Assembly (NCBI GenBank): GCA_033675265.1
Contig: JAUJYZ010000411.1
Span: 124,001 to 188,000 of the forward strand
Origin: Actinostola sp. cb2023
Lineage: Eukaryota; Cnidaria; Anthozoa; Actiniaria; Actinostolidae
Reading direction: 5' to 3'
Length of the DNA: 64,000 bases
The stretch's first letter is position 1. The number at the start of each line of letters is the position of its first letter. Below the pieces are notes generated by a model, which saw nothing but the letters and a program-made list of their open reading frames with translations, ran no database searches and was not told the origin of the DNA. Shown in pieces: positions 11,881 to 23,158 of the stretch. Position numbers and translations under genes: made by a program.

Positions 11881-12135
11881 CCATCTCTTCGTTCTTCTAA
11901 CAGCTTCCTCACGAATGGAAGGGTGACGATATCAAGTTTGAAGATATTATCGTCTTTGACCACACACTGAACACTCTGACGAGTAAAGAGTGCAAGATTT
12001 CCTTAGAAAAATTCCGGAAGCCATTTTGGAAATCTGAAGCCTCATGTCTATTTCCCAGTCCCGCTCTAAAGTTTACAATTTGCCCCCGAGTGAGTGAGTG
12101 ACACTTCCGGTTCAAAAGTCCCATCCCAATAACTC

Positions 12136-12448
12136 GTGGATGCTTCGCAAAACACTTTTAAAACAAGATATCGCAATCACATGTCATCATTCAAACTCAT
12201 GAAACAACGTCACGCCACCGAACTAAGTAACCATATCTGGAAGCTCAAAGAATCAAACATACAACACGAAATGGAAAATCCTAAAGAGAGCAAAACCATA
12301 TACGAACAAACCGAAACGATGTAACCTGTGCGTAGTAGAGACATTTTATATAATTTGTAAACCCCATATGGCCTCATTAAATAAAAAATCCGAATTGGTG
12401 TCAACATGCAGGCATTCGCGTAAGTACACACTAAAATGTGATACTTAA
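12136..12448 (+). pseudogene. 3' end of a retroelement, GIY-YIG-type C-terminus (Penelope-like)
   Basis: The first frame reads a [13 protein letters not shown] segment followed by [14 protein letters not shown] second frame, from about 12310, reads a cysteine motif, then KPHMASLNKKSELVSTCRH. These are the usual C-terminal pieces of retroelements with a GIY-YIG endonuclease, as in Penelope-like elements. A frameshift near 12260-12310 breaks it and everything upstream is missing, so it is a 5'-truncated copy. The stretch to about 12775 may be its 3' tail. Family assignment is from memory. Confidence 0.6.
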
Positions 12449-13044
12449 CAAGCCCGCCTGCACGTACATAGTCACGCCCATCTGAATGTCATCAACTTGA
12501 TGTAATAATTTTTAGTCAGTTAACATTTTACTCCTTGTGAGTGTGATAGGGTCAAACCTATCATACGAAACAGTTCTGTAGATATAAAATGTAATTGTTA
12601 CTCAACGTCGACTCCAATTATTACTTTATATTCGCTCTACGTCACCGTATTGAGCACTTTATTCATTTATCTTTTTTGAGTTGATGTCTCCCCGATTAGT
12701 CTTGGCACTTGTGCCAAACTAGAAGTTTTGAGACTATAATAAAGTTAGTATTATTATTGTTATTTGTCATTTAGCCGATTATTCGGCTGGATATCAATGC
12801 AAATATAAATCACGATTACCTTGTATGTAAATTAAAGCATTTATCTTTAAATAATGTTAAATAAAGTTGAAAAACATGCAAAGAAATATTCACGTTTGGA
12901 CGAACGCAAAAATGGCTTCCTTCACGTCAAACGCTAAACGGCGGAAGGCAAACGTGGCAAAATCGTGATCACGTGGTCATCTCTGACGTTTGGCGTTCGC
13001 TTAAACGCGGTGCTCAATGATTTGCAGGATCGGAAAATAGTGAA

Positions 13045-13190
13045 ATGTTCCTTGAAATCAACCACTTCTACTGCAACAATTTAAAAGCTTATAAAAATAT
13101 TTGCGACTCATGGGTTGCCTGTAGCTGTTGTAAGTGACAATGGGACCAACTTTACTAGTGCTGAATTTGTATAATTCATGGGAGGAATGG
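13045..13190 (+). pseudogene. Decayed Gypsy-type integrase fragment
   Basis: One frame gives IFATHGLPVAVVSDNGTNF, the typical segment around the second catalytic Asp of Gypsy integrases. It is preceded by a weak STTS..TI block with a stop and closed by a TAA at about 13170. No LTRs or other pol pieces lie nearby, so it is an isolated relic. Confidence 0.65.
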
Positions 13191-13199
13191 CAAACACAT

Positions 13200-14820
13200 T
13201 AATATGTCACTGCTTGAAAAATATAGCTGAAATCGAAACGGCTATTGAGACAGAGATCGTCCACTATGAGCTGGTTCCACCAACCCACCAACTATTCAGC
13301 ATATATTGAATATATTATTATTAACACAATCTCATAGGGGTTAGTTGCACCTTAAGGAATTGCAATCACTCGATCTCATCTGAGATGAGATCCTACCAGA
13401 CAATTTAGTCCAATGGTGAAGGGAACTATGCCATTTTAAGGTATCAGGGTACCCCAAACGACCATCATACACGCAACACGCTCTAGCGCGTACTCGTTAC
13501 GTTAAAACCTCCATAAAGTATACATTTTCTGAAAGCTGAATAAATGCAGAATTCAATAAAACAATTATTTTTTAGAACAAAAACAGTATATTTGAAATAG
13601 GTAAAAAAGTTCAGATTTTCACATCACTATCATCGCCGAGGTCCCATACAGCCGCAATTTATCGGAAATCCTCGACTAATACCTTTATAAGCTCATGAGA
13701 TACAGCTTACAAAAAGGTGTCTCGTTTATCGATTTTTATACGGTCCTAAACTGCAAAAACTGGAAAACACTTTACAACACAAGTTATAACTTTCGAAGGA
13801 AATTGAATATTAAAATTCGGAGATACCTTTTTGAAGAATATTTATCTGACAAAGTGTCTTCCAAATGTCAGCTAACCAGGAACTTAAAATGTGCGCTTGA
13901 TTCATGGCTATTTTGTTTCCGATATAAAAGGCAAAAGAGTTTTCAAGTCAAGTGGCGCCTTTGTTTACACAAGCGTCGGTAATCCACCACAAATATGTGA
14001 TCCAATACCTGATGACATATGAATGGCATTCAAAAGAAGATCGCCTTACAGTTCGTAACGACGTAACACAACGTGGCAGGAAAACAAAGTTACTGCTGGC
14101 GAAAAATACGAGTACTTTGACCGTGAGTGGTTTAGCATCGTTATTCAAAGTCCATGTTGTCATGGAGATGATATCAAAAGGAAGATGCAATGAAGTTGAC
14201 AAATACCTCGTCATCAAGTTCTTTGACAATGCTCAGTGGACATGGGAACAAGGGACCGTATCCCGCGTGCTGGCATGGCCTTCTTCAGTCAACCTGATAG
14301 TCTCAATGCCACACTAATGAAATTGGTTTCTGGATAATAAACATTTAAATTATTAAATTCATTTCAATGTCGATCTCTATCTCCACCCATTCGCTCATAC
14401 TCTCATTCTGTGCTCAAGACAAACATGACTGATTTTTCTATCCTTCTAAAGACAAAAGTCCTTGTTTTGTGATCTGATGAGTATACTGTGATCAATGTGA
14501 AATTGATACCATTGTAAATACATAGTCCCCAATGCCCGTTGAGCCAACCACGCAAGCTAGTAAAAGCCATCCAGAAGAAAATGAATAGTCAATAAAAACA
14601 CATTCCGATAGAATATTGGGCATTCTGATTGTCAACAATCAGAGAGGAACAACCTCCTTTGGTGTTGCAAAAAAGATCCTGCACGCAGTTGGCTCCCTTG
14701 TTACCATCATAATGATTTGTAGGAAATCATTGTAGAAAAAGAAGAGCTTGCAGAGGCAAACTATGACCTTAATTCTTTCTACAACTCCCCGCCAATCCAA
14801 GTTAAAGAGGAATACCTTCA
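13200..14820. other. Mostly unexplained stretch left of the BEL insertion
   Basis: A 121-residue open frame at 13952-14317 (+) and a 95-residue frame at 13695-13982 (+) resemble nothing I know, and neither has clear splice signals. A perfect palindrome TCTCATCTGAGATGAGA lies near 13375. The last five bases (14816-14820, CTTCA) are the target site of the BEL element, so this DNA was once contiguous with 48310 onward. Confidence 0.4.
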
Positions 14821-15095
14821 TGTGGCTACCATATCCGGTCGAATACATGAATAATAATTAGCAGAGTAAAATCCCGCGCACGTGGGCAGAGCATGCAGTC
14901 GGGAAATTGAGTTTGAAGAGCGAAGAGTCAATAGTTTGTAAACCGCGCAAAAATACGCTGAAAAATGCACAATATCGTAAACATCTCCAAGGAATTCAAG
15001 TGTAACTTCGATGTGGAATAAATAGATGTGTTGGCCCGACTCGCGTGTGTGTTTGCAACATTTGAACAATCGTAAGCGGGATGGTCTTATGAACA
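14821..15095 (+). repeat. BEL/Pao 5' LTR
   Basis: 275 bp, from TGTGGCTACC to GAACA, intact. It matches the three 3' LTR pieces at 26991-27024, 28697-28895 and 48257-48304. The BEL promoter should lie here, but I see no clear TATA box. Confidence 0.9.
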
Positions 15096-15100
15096 GTTTA

Positions 15101-15186
15101 CAAACTCCTCGATTCAAGGACGCCTAGGTTGGCAGAATTGTTGTATCAAACTCATCGATTCAAGGAAGCCTAGGTTGGCAGAATTG
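15101..15186 (+). repeat. Leader tandem duplication just after the 5' LTR
   Basis: Two 40-bp copies (15101-15140 and 15147-15186) share CGATTCAAGGA and GCCTAGGTTGGCAGAATTG, with a 46-bp period. This is where the primer-binding site should be. I could not match it to a specific tRNA. Confidence 0.75.
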
Positions 15187-15207
15187 TACGGTATATTCGT
15201 GGATAAA

Positions 15208-15855
15208 ATGTCGCTAACAGAAAGTAGAGGTGATTGTATTTCGACGCTTTCAAGGTTGAAAGCCGAGATAGAAGAATTGATAACAAACAATGGCGGCCTG
15301 AGTGATGTCTCGTCAAAGTATACATTGTATAATGAGATATGGCGTAAGTTTGTCAATGCGCACGGAACATATCTGGAATATCTGGATTCTGGAGAAAATG
15401 TAGCGCTTAGCAAGAGTTACGAAGGGCAAATGATGCAGAAAATGAACTTTGATCATACGGTGAAATCTTGGTGTAAAGAGAAGAAGAAGAAGGCAAAGGT
15501 GAAACCACGTGGTACGAGTGTTGATTCTAGTTCGACTATATCGAGTCGTAACACAAGCTCTTCGAGGCTTTCTACCTTATCCAAAAGGAAAGAACAGTTG
15601 GCTCACGCCCAAATAAAGGTAAAACAATTAGAGAAACAACAAGAAATATCAAGGAAAATAAATGAACTAGAACAACAAAAGGAACTGTTAGATGCACAAA
15701 CGGAGGCAGAGAGAGCTGAGGCGAGTCTGAAGGTGTACGAAGACGAAGAGATAAATGAAAGCGTACATTCAGAAAACATGATTATTTTCATGTGGAACTT
15801 GAAGGGGACAAGATGTTTCCTAAACAAAATCAGACACCTGTTCATGTCCATTTAG
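15208..15855 (+). CDS. BEL/Pao gag, N-terminal reading frame
   Basis: From the ATG at 15208 the frame runs into a Lys/Glu/Gln-rich coiled-coil-like region (KQLEKQQEISRKINELEQQK), as is usual for BEL gag N-termini. Beyond about 15780 this frame looks non-homologous, and the gag continues in another frame (next entry). A frame change therefore lies around 15775-15795. It could be a mutation, an assembly error or, less likely, programmed. Confidence 0.75.
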   Translation: MSLTESRGDCISTLSRLKAEIEELITNNGGLSDVSSKYTLYNEIWRKFVNAHGTYLEYLDSGENVALSKSYEGQMMQKMNFDHTVKSWCKEKKKKAKVKPRGTSVDSSSTISSRNTSSSRLSTLSKRKEQLAHAQIKVKQLEKQQEISRKINELEQQKELLDAQTEAERAEASLKVYEDEEINESVHSENMIIFMWNLKGTRCFLNKIRHLFMSI

Positions 15856-17675
15856 CTCAAAATGTAGAGAAACAAGCAGAGATAATTACTACTGCTTTCA
15901 TGCAGACGTCCACACCTTTATACACTACGGTTACTGGATGTAAATCAGTTAACAATGCTGCTGGTTTGCCTGTTACAAATACATCAGTATCCATGAGCAA
16001 CACAAGTCATCTTGTTAGTACCCATATGGTGTCAGGATCTCTTGCAACAACCCATTTAGTACAATCTACCCCTAATTATCATGTTTATCCTCAAGTCAGT
16101 GCAACACCTGTATCTACACTTCCTGTTTGTTCTGAGCTTACAGTGGGAACATTGAATGTCAATGCCACACCCTTTAAAATATCACCAATAGAGCACAGTC
16201 CATATACATGTGCTGTGAATGAGCCACAATCATATGCATCACAACCATTTGATACTACGAGAGTTGTTCAGTCAAGGGTGGACACTGGTGAAGAGATTGT
16301 AAAAGCCTTACGACAAGTAGTCAATACTCCTAAGATTGAATATATGCACTTTGATGGCGATCCTGCAAAGTATATCTCGTTTATTCATAATTTTGAAACA
16401 TGTCTAGAGAAAGACAATCCTGATGATTCAACGAAACTGCAACTTCTGATACAGCATTGCACTGGTAAAGCAAGAGAAGCAATAGAACGTTGTGTGAACT
16501 TACCACTACATGAAGGATTCAAAACAGCAAAGAACACTCTGAGAGAGAACTTTGGTCTAGCACACATTATTGCTCAAGCACACATAAGTATGTTGGAAAA
16601 TTTGCCTGTGATCAGGACCGCGGATGGTCCCACTTTGTTAACATTTGCACGGAAACTAGAAGAAACGGAAAGAACCCTGAGAGGCATGGGTACAGAGTAC
16701 ATGAGTGATATTGATCACATCAACACGTTGAAGACACTTCACAGGAAATTACCAATGTTCTTAAGAGTTAGATGGACGGAGATTGCAGGAAAGATCATTG
16801 TTTCTGGAAGGAGACCTAAGTTTGTAGATTTTCTCCAATTTATAAAGGAGCGAGCTAAACTTGTAAACAATGAATTTGGAGAAGACATGACAACCACATT
16901 CTTAAAGGAAAAGAACACTAGAAGTAGAGAAAGACCCAGTGCTGTAGGATATACCCACAGAGCTACAACTTTAACCATGGGTGTAAGCAACGAACAAAGA
17001 GGCCATCGTAATGACAATGAAAGAAAGTTTAATAAGAAGTGTGCTGTGTGTTCTGCGGGTGAACACAGAATCTGGAGATGTGAGAAGTTTAAGCAGCTTC
17101 CTTATCCAAGAAAGAAGGAGGTTGTGAGGAAGCAAAGACTCTGTATTAAATGTTTAAATGAAGGACATTTCATTGCTAGTAGAACTGAATTTAAGTGTCA
17201 GAGGACAGGGTGCGGTGAGGAACACCACACGTTGTTACACCCTCCTGGTGACACATCCAACAAAGATGACAACAACAGTACAAGTTCAAGTAACATGAAG
17301 TCTGGTCAAAGTCAGTCAACTAAAACTACGGACAACAAAGAAACTGATGTAGGAAAAAGAAAAGAGAAAAACGCTGAGCATAGTGTAACTGCGGCAACTG
17401 GGGCCGGCGACACACGAGTTTGTTTGGGTGTGATCCCCGTAAAGGTCCAAGCAAAAGGAGGCGGTGCGACTATCAAGGCTTATGCACTTTTGGACAGTGG
17501 CTCAGAAGTAACTCTGTGCCATGAACAGTTAAGTAAAAAACTTCATTTGAACGGAAACAAGATTAACTTTACATTGACTGGGATGACGGGGTCAACGGAA
17601 ATTGAAAGCAATGTAATAGATCTAGTAGTAAAGTCTATGGGTGACACAACAACGATTGAACTGATTAATGTGTAG
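15792..17675 (+). CDS. BEL/Pao gag C-terminal half and protease
   Basis: A Thr/Ser-rich stretch is followed by the DUF1759-type gag core (FDGDPAKYISFIHNFE, about residue 187). Then come the paired Cys/His knuckles (CAVCSAGEHRIWRC near 417, CIKCLNEGHF near 450) and a retroviral-type aspartic protease with LLDSGSEVTL near 567. The frame ends in TAG at 17673-17675, yet the same frame continues at 17679 with conserved Pao pol sequence. The stop therefore interrupts one polyprotein. Confidence 0.85.
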   Translation: MELEGDKMFPKQNQTPVHVHLAQNVEKQAEIITTAFMQTSTPLYTTVTGCKSVNNAAGLPVTNTSVSMSNTSHLVSTHMVSGSLATTHLVQSTPNYHVYPQVSATPVSTLPVCSELTVGTLNVNATPFKISPIEHSPYTCAVNEPQSYASQPFDTTRVVQSRVDTGEEIVKALRQVVNTPKIEYMHFDGDPAKYISFIHNFETCLEKDNPDDSTKLQLLIQHCTGKAREAIERCVNLPLHEGFKTAKNTLRENFGLAHIIAQAHISMLENLPVIRTADGPTLLTFARKLEETERTLRGMGTEYMSDIDHINTLKTLHRKLPMFLRVRWTEIAGKIIVSGRRPKFVDFLQFIKERAKLVNNEFGEDMTTTFLKEKNTRSRERPSAVGYTHRATTLTMGVSNEQRGHRNDNERKFNKKCAVCSAGEHRIWRCEKFKQLPYPRKKEVVRKQRLCIKCLNEGHFIASRTEFKCQRTGCGEEHHTLLHPPGDTSNKDDNNSTSSSNMKSGQSQSTKTTDNKETDVGKRKEKNAEHSVTAATGAGDTRVCLGVIPVKVQAKGGGATIKAYALLDSGSEVTLCHEQLSKKLHLNGNKINFTLTGMTGSTEIESNVIDLVVKSMGDTTTIELINV

Positions 17676-17678
17676 ACT

Positions 17679-19337
17679 GTGAAAGAGATGCCCATTTCTC
17701 AAAGTTGTATAGCAAAGAAGGAAGACCTGAAACGATGGCAACATCTTAGTGCTATTGACTTCCAAGAATTAGAGGATAAAGAGGTTATGTTGCTGATTGG
17801 AGTTAAGGAACGACCAACTCTGTTCGTGCCATTAGAGTGCAAAGTGCATGCAGATGATGAACCTATAGCAATTCGCTATAGCCTTGGATGGACAGTCATC
17901 GGACCAGTTGGAGGACAGAAAGAGAGTAAAGACTGTTCAGTGAACTTTGTTCGTACGGTGAACTATGTAAATACACAACATGATGATTTGATGACACAAG
18001 ATGGACATTCAGACATTTCAGAAACAAGGAACTTACAAAACCTTTGTCAATCAATGGATGTACAGCAAGATAACGATTATGCGGTTGATCAATACAAGGA
18101 GAGAGAATTGCAACGTCAAATTCTGGATGAACAACTACAACATCAACTTGAAAGACTTTGGAAGACAGATTTCTGCGACTCGGTAGTTGGGACCAAAGTC
18201 AATGCTTCAGTGGAGGATAAGAAAGCTCTAGAAGTTATGGAGAGAACTTTGAAAAAGGTGAACGGTCATTATCAAGTTGCCTTACCTTGGCGCGACAACC
18301 CGCCATTCTTGCCAAACAATAGAGGCATGGCTGAACGAAGATGTCAACTTTTAAAGAAAAGATTGTTAAAGGACGAGAATCTGTTTGATAAATACAAGAC
18401 GACGATGCGTGATTATATTGATAAGGGCCACGCTGTGAAAGTGCCCAAAGAAGAGCTGAATTTAACGGACAGGCCAATTTGGTATCTTCCTCACCATCCT
18501 GTTGTGCACCCACTAAAACCAGAAAAGGTGCGGATTGTATTCGATTGTGCCGCGAAAGCTAAGGGAACATCTTTAAATCAGGAACTTATGCAAGGTCCAG
18601 ACTTGGCAAATCAGTTAACTGGCGTGTTAATTCGATTTAGACAGGAACCGGTTGGAGTGGTCGCTGATGTGGAGGCAATGTTTCATCAGGTCTTGGTGGA
18701 ATCCAAGGATTGCGACGCATTGAGATTCTTCTGGTGGCCTGATGGCGATCTCTCAACTGAGCTAGAAGAATATCGGATGGTGAAACACCTCTTCGGAGCA
18801 ACGTCCTCGCCAAGTATTGCGAATTTTTGCTTAAAGAAAACGGCAGAATTGGAGCAAGAAAGTATCAACCTTGAAACTGTGGACACTGTTAATAGAAACA
18901 TGTACGTCGATGACCTGATGAGGTCAACAGACACCACAGAGAAAGCTATAACGTTAGTGAGTCAACTCCGTGAATTATTGGCCAGAGGCGGATTTCACTT
19001 AACGAAGTGGTATAGCAACGACAGACAAGTCTTGGCAACAATACCAGAATGTGAAAGAGCTAAATCTGTAGTCAACTTAGACTTGGAACGATTACCTACA
19101 GAGAGCGCTCTTGGTCTGAAGTGGAATATTGAAGATGACAAGTTCGTATGGGAAGTACTAGACAAAGTGATGAATCTAGTGAAACGGAAACCAAGGACTC
19201 GGAGAGGAATCCTATCAGTGTCCTATTCATTGTTTGATCCGCTAGGATTCATTGCTCCGTATATCATGAAAGCCAAACTGATCTTACAGATGTTGAGCCG
19301 TAAGGGAATTAGCATTAGCATTAGCAGAAGAAGATAG
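17679..19337 (+). CDS. BEL/Pao reverse transcriptase
   Basis: In the same frame as the preceding segment. It contains the RT palm with KVRIVFDCAAKAKG, the VVADVEAMFHQ block and the catalytic box MYVDDLMRS at about residue 407, all typical of the BEL/Pao clade. The frame ends at a run of repeated ATTAGC hexamers (19309-19327) and is lost there; RNase H resumes in another frame. The hexamer slippage is a likely cause of the frame change. Confidence 0.9.
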   Translation: MKEMPISQSCIAKKEDLKRWQHLSAIDFQELEDKEVMLLIGVKERPTLFVPLECKVHADDEPIAIRYSLGWTVIGPVGGQKESKDCSVNFVRTVNYVNTQHDDLMTQDGHSDISETRNLQNLCQSMDVQQDNDYAVDQYKERELQRQILDEQLQHQLERLWKTDFCDSVVGTKVNASVEDKKALEVMERTLKKVNGHYQVALPWRDNPPFLPNNRGMAERRCQLLKKRLLKDENLFDKYKTTMRDYIDKGHAVKVPKEELNLTDRPIWYLPHHPVVHPLKPEKVRIVFDCAAKAKGTSLNQELMQGPDLANQLTGVLIRFRQEPVGVVADVEAMFHQVLVESKDCDALRFFWWPDGDLSTELEEYRMVKHLFGATSSPSIANFCLKKTAELEQESINLETVDTVNRNMYVDDLMRSTDTTEKAITLVSQLRELLARGGFHLTKWYSNDRQVLATIPECERAKSVVNLDLERLPTESALGLKWNIEDDKFVWEVLDKVMNLVKRKPRTRRGILSVSYSLFDPLGFIAPYIMKAKLILQMLSRKGISISISRRR

Positions 19338-20581
19338 TGTTCAGTGGTCTCGTTGGTTAGAAGATATATCAAAGCTAGAAGAAATAAAGATTGAGCGCTT
19401 TTTCAAACCCAAGGGATTTGGCAAGATTAAACTAGTAGAGTTACACATATTTTCAGACGCTTCACGTGTGGGATATGCGGCCGTGGCATTCCTTCATCTG
19501 GTAGACGATAGAAGTAGAATACATTGCGCCTTCGTCATGGGGAAAGCTAGATTAGCTCCTGTTTACTACTGGACTGACTCAACTTCAGTGCTGAAATGCA
19601 TCAATAATACAACGAAACGATTCCACACCTTTGAATCCAACCGTCTTACCCTCATACATGATGGATCCATACCGTCGGAGTGGAGGTACGTAAACCGAGA
19701 AGATAACCCAGCGGATGACGGCTCAAAGGGACTGAAACTAGACAACGCGATAAAAGATGATCGTTGGTTGAAAGGCCCTCGTTTTCTATGGGAGGATGAG
19801 AACTGCTGGCCAAAATTGATTGAAATTCCTGTAATGTCAGACGACGATGTTGAAATCAGGAAAGAAATCCAGATCTACACCTCTACAGTTCAGACTAGTG
19901 TCTTGACAGATTTAATTTTGTACTACTCCTCTTGGTGGAGGTTGAAGAAGGCAGTAGCATGGTTGCTACGTTGCAAGGAGCACCTTCGTGTTAAAGTACA
20001 ACTTAAAGGAAAAGGTGATGTCGTGGACAATGCAAGCGTCATTGTTAGGACATCGAGGGATCTTACAGTAGAAGAACTACGAAATGCTGAAAGATTGCTT
20101 CTAGCTCATGTGCAGCTGGTATCTTTCCCAGAGGTGGTAGAGGCGCTATCGACGAATAAATCCTCAGACGAAAGGTCTACTAAGAGAACTCTACAGAGAG
20201 TTGGTGCATCGATTGATCAGCTGAATCCAACGTGGGATTCGAAAGAGAAACTGTTACGAGTAGGAGGCAGACTGGTTGAAGCACCCGTCGACGATGAATT
20301 CAAACATCCTATTATATTACCATACAGACATCCGGTGACGGATTTGATTATTGAACATTACCACATCACAGTAGGACATATGGGACAAGAGTCTGTTCTT
20401 TCGTCCCTAAGAGAGAAGTTCTGGATCGTTAAAGGGCGATCAGCAGTAAGACGTGTAAACAGGAAATGTATTGATTGCCAGAAAAGGAAAGCGAAGCCAG
20501 GGGAGCAGTATATGGCGAACCTACCTCAAATCAGGCTTACTCCAGACAAGCCACCATTCACTTATGTGGGAGTAGACTATT
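19338..20581 (+). CDS. BEL/Pao RNase H and integrase N-terminus
   Basis: The RNase H-like domain begins at about 19440 (HIFSDASRVGYAAVAF). The integrase zinc-binding region follows (HYHITVGHMGQE, then CIDCQKRK near 20470). The frame reaches the first catalytic Asp (VGVDY) and is cut off by the Harbinger insertion at 20582. The stop at 20581-20583 comes from the inserted element. The rest of the integrase is at 25921-26801. Confidence 0.9.
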
Positions 20582-21055
20582 AGGGTTTTCCGATTTAGCG
20601 GACGTGGAACGTAATTTTCCGTCCTTAGAAAGTGAAATCACTTAGTAGCTAGTTTATAAATACTGGTAGAGTGATTTTCATAAACCTGTGAAACAAAGTG
20701 TAATTTCTAGAGTGTAATAGTCAAGTGACAACGAAAGAACACAATGGAATTATAGTGTATTATAGTGCTAAATACGAGAATACGATAAAGTGTGATTCAC
20801 AGATTTATGAAGTCATAGCTAATTGTTAAATATTTATTAATTGACACTAATGAAAGGCAGTCAAACACACAGGCACTGAGATAGAAAAGAAAAGAAAAGA
20901 AAGAAAGACGGAATGAAAGAATCTAAAGAAAAAAAAAGCTAGAAAGAATAGCGGGTGCCAACTTTGCAATAGTACATCAGGATGAGAAACAAATGCCACT
21001 TCTCCAAATCAGAATCAATTTTTATTATCGTACTACATGTCTTATAAATATTTTC

Positions 21056-22735
21056 CTACGATTCGAAAGAAATCCACAAGTAGCAATGACAAGGATAAAA
21101 CGGTCTTTGATGTCGGAATGTGGATGAAATACTAGCATACATTTTCAGAAAGCCGATGGCATGTTCAACTTTTATTCTGATCGAGGATAATATTCGGTTT
21201 GCGTTTCTTTGCCTTCGGTTATGAATAATTCTTCTGGGGGTTATGAGCGGTAATCTTCTCGGGTAACCTTTATCAGCAGCTAATCTTGCGCGTCGGGGCA
21301 ATCCAAACCGTCCTATACCCAACTGGGGAATGGCTCTGTATGTCTGAGCATCATTTAAGTGCCCTGGAAATCTGAAAGGATAGATATCGATCAGCGATTA
21401 TCGACAGTGAGAGGTGAAGAAGTTTAATCAAGCAAATAAGCTAACAATCGTATTTAGTAAATAAACCCCTTCTGCGGCTGGGATATCGGCTGATAATGTC
21501 CGAGGATGAGAAATGATCCGGAAAAAAAACAACAGTTGGCCGACTATAGCGAAGATTCGAGGGCATATGTGATATTTTGAGGACCATTTCTCATGCAAGG
21601 ACATCAGCCGATATACCAGTGAGCATAAATTTTCGCGCGCTGAAACTCACGAAAAACTTCTTTAAAATGTTAAGATTTCTACTGCATATGTTTGTTTGTG
21701 TTTGCTGGCGTAACTTCCTCAACCAGTCTTTTTATATCAATGTGTATTTGTTTCTATATAAAAAAACACAATTTGTTTTGGATTTCCATGTTTTGTTTCT
21801 CTTTTTTACGTATTTTGTTTTTACTGGGTGGATATCACTTCGGAAGGGGGTTATCGTCTGATATCCGTCCTGTGAAGATGTACCACGTGACCCATTGACC
21901 AATGACAGCGCGCAATGAAAATTTATCGTTGAGTTATAATATAAAATAATTACCCTGTCACTAGCAAGACTATTAATCCATCGTTATCGACGACGATTTG
22001 TGTCGTCATGAAGTGGAACTTCTTATCTCCCCTGTAGAATTCTACCTGCATTGGACCAGAGGGGCGTCGGATACGATGAACTGTTGCGTCAATCATCCCA
22101 ACAATACTTGGAAAATTAGGCCATTCATTTAATAACGTGTTCCATTTTCTCATGTTAGGCCATGAAATGTAATGTTGGTAGCTGTTATATAAAATAGGCA
22201 CGATGTGGTAAATTTCTTCTGCCACAGTACTTTTGCTTATGCCAAAAATATTGGCGAGAACATGCAATTTAAGATACTGTCTTAACCATATCATTACAAG
22301 AAGAACACGATTTCGGACATCAAGCAAACATCGACGCCTTCTGCCGCTTATTGGTGGACGAGGGAGCCGTCGTGGTTCTGATACTTGAAAACGAATTCTT
22401 TCAACTAAAGCTGACAGCGTTTCGGGTGTCTCGCACGTACAATACCAGAAGATTTGTGGATTTAGCTCGAGAACACACCAAACGTCTCTTCCTTGATTCT
22501 CTATGCCAGTAAAGTTTGGAAATAATCTGTATATTATTCGCTCTTTTCGTTCATCGACTTCTTTCAATGATAACATTACAAACAATATGTTGGTAAGTGA
22601 AACGATAAAAGAAGGTACAGGAAGAAGTTCATTCATATCACTGTGGATTGTTTCAGCAATTAATCGAAGCATAACTATCACGTAGGTACAAGAGCTTGCG
22701 ATGAAAGCTAATGGCGATGGAGGCAACTTGTCCAT
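21056..22735 (-). CDS. Harbinger-type DDE transposase, two exons
   Basis: Exons are 22735-21954 and 21371-21056, joined in phase across a 582-bp GT-AG intron to give 365 residues. A helix-turn-helix segment (LANIFGISKSTVAEEIYHI) precedes the catalytic core. The likely catalytic residues are Asp in MIDATVHRI, Asp in LAADKGYPRR and Glu in RIKVEHAIGFLK. FPGHLNDAQTY just after the intron is also a family hallmark. It is full length and shows no break. It should act with the Myb-like protein encoded divergently at 23159-25237. Confidence 0.9.
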
Positions 22736-23158
22736 TATTCAGTCTGACTTTCAATGCGGTCGCAATACACTGATCTTTAATATTCGTTATCGTGGCCAGT
22801 TTGGCCGCCTGGAATATATTTATTCACCATGGTGTGATTCCAAACCACTGGCACCTATCAAGGAATGATGTAAAAAACAACAACGAATTATGCATTTGCG
22901 TGCTGATTTGAATTTGTCACCATGTCAGTGCAATTGACGAATTAGTAAATTTCACAGTTGCATACATATTTTCTAAGTGTGCACGATTATCTCAGCTAAA
23001 AATGCAGGAATGATTACCAATACCAACATGAAATTGTGTCAGAATTGCGTGAAATTTATATCTTCAATGATTCAAACTGTGATTTTTGTAATTGCTATGT
23101 TCAACGAAACGGTTGTTCAATCAATAACGCTAATTCTCACTGTCTCCCTGGACAATGC

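Noticed and set aside
13952..14317. 121-residue plus-strand frame as a host gene
   Set aside because: No known motif, no splice partner and no codon signal I can judge; kept only as an unexplained stretch.
17673..17675. The TAG in BEL pol as a programmed readthrough stop
   Set aside because: No readthrough context is evident and other breaks are present, so a simple nonsense change is more likely.
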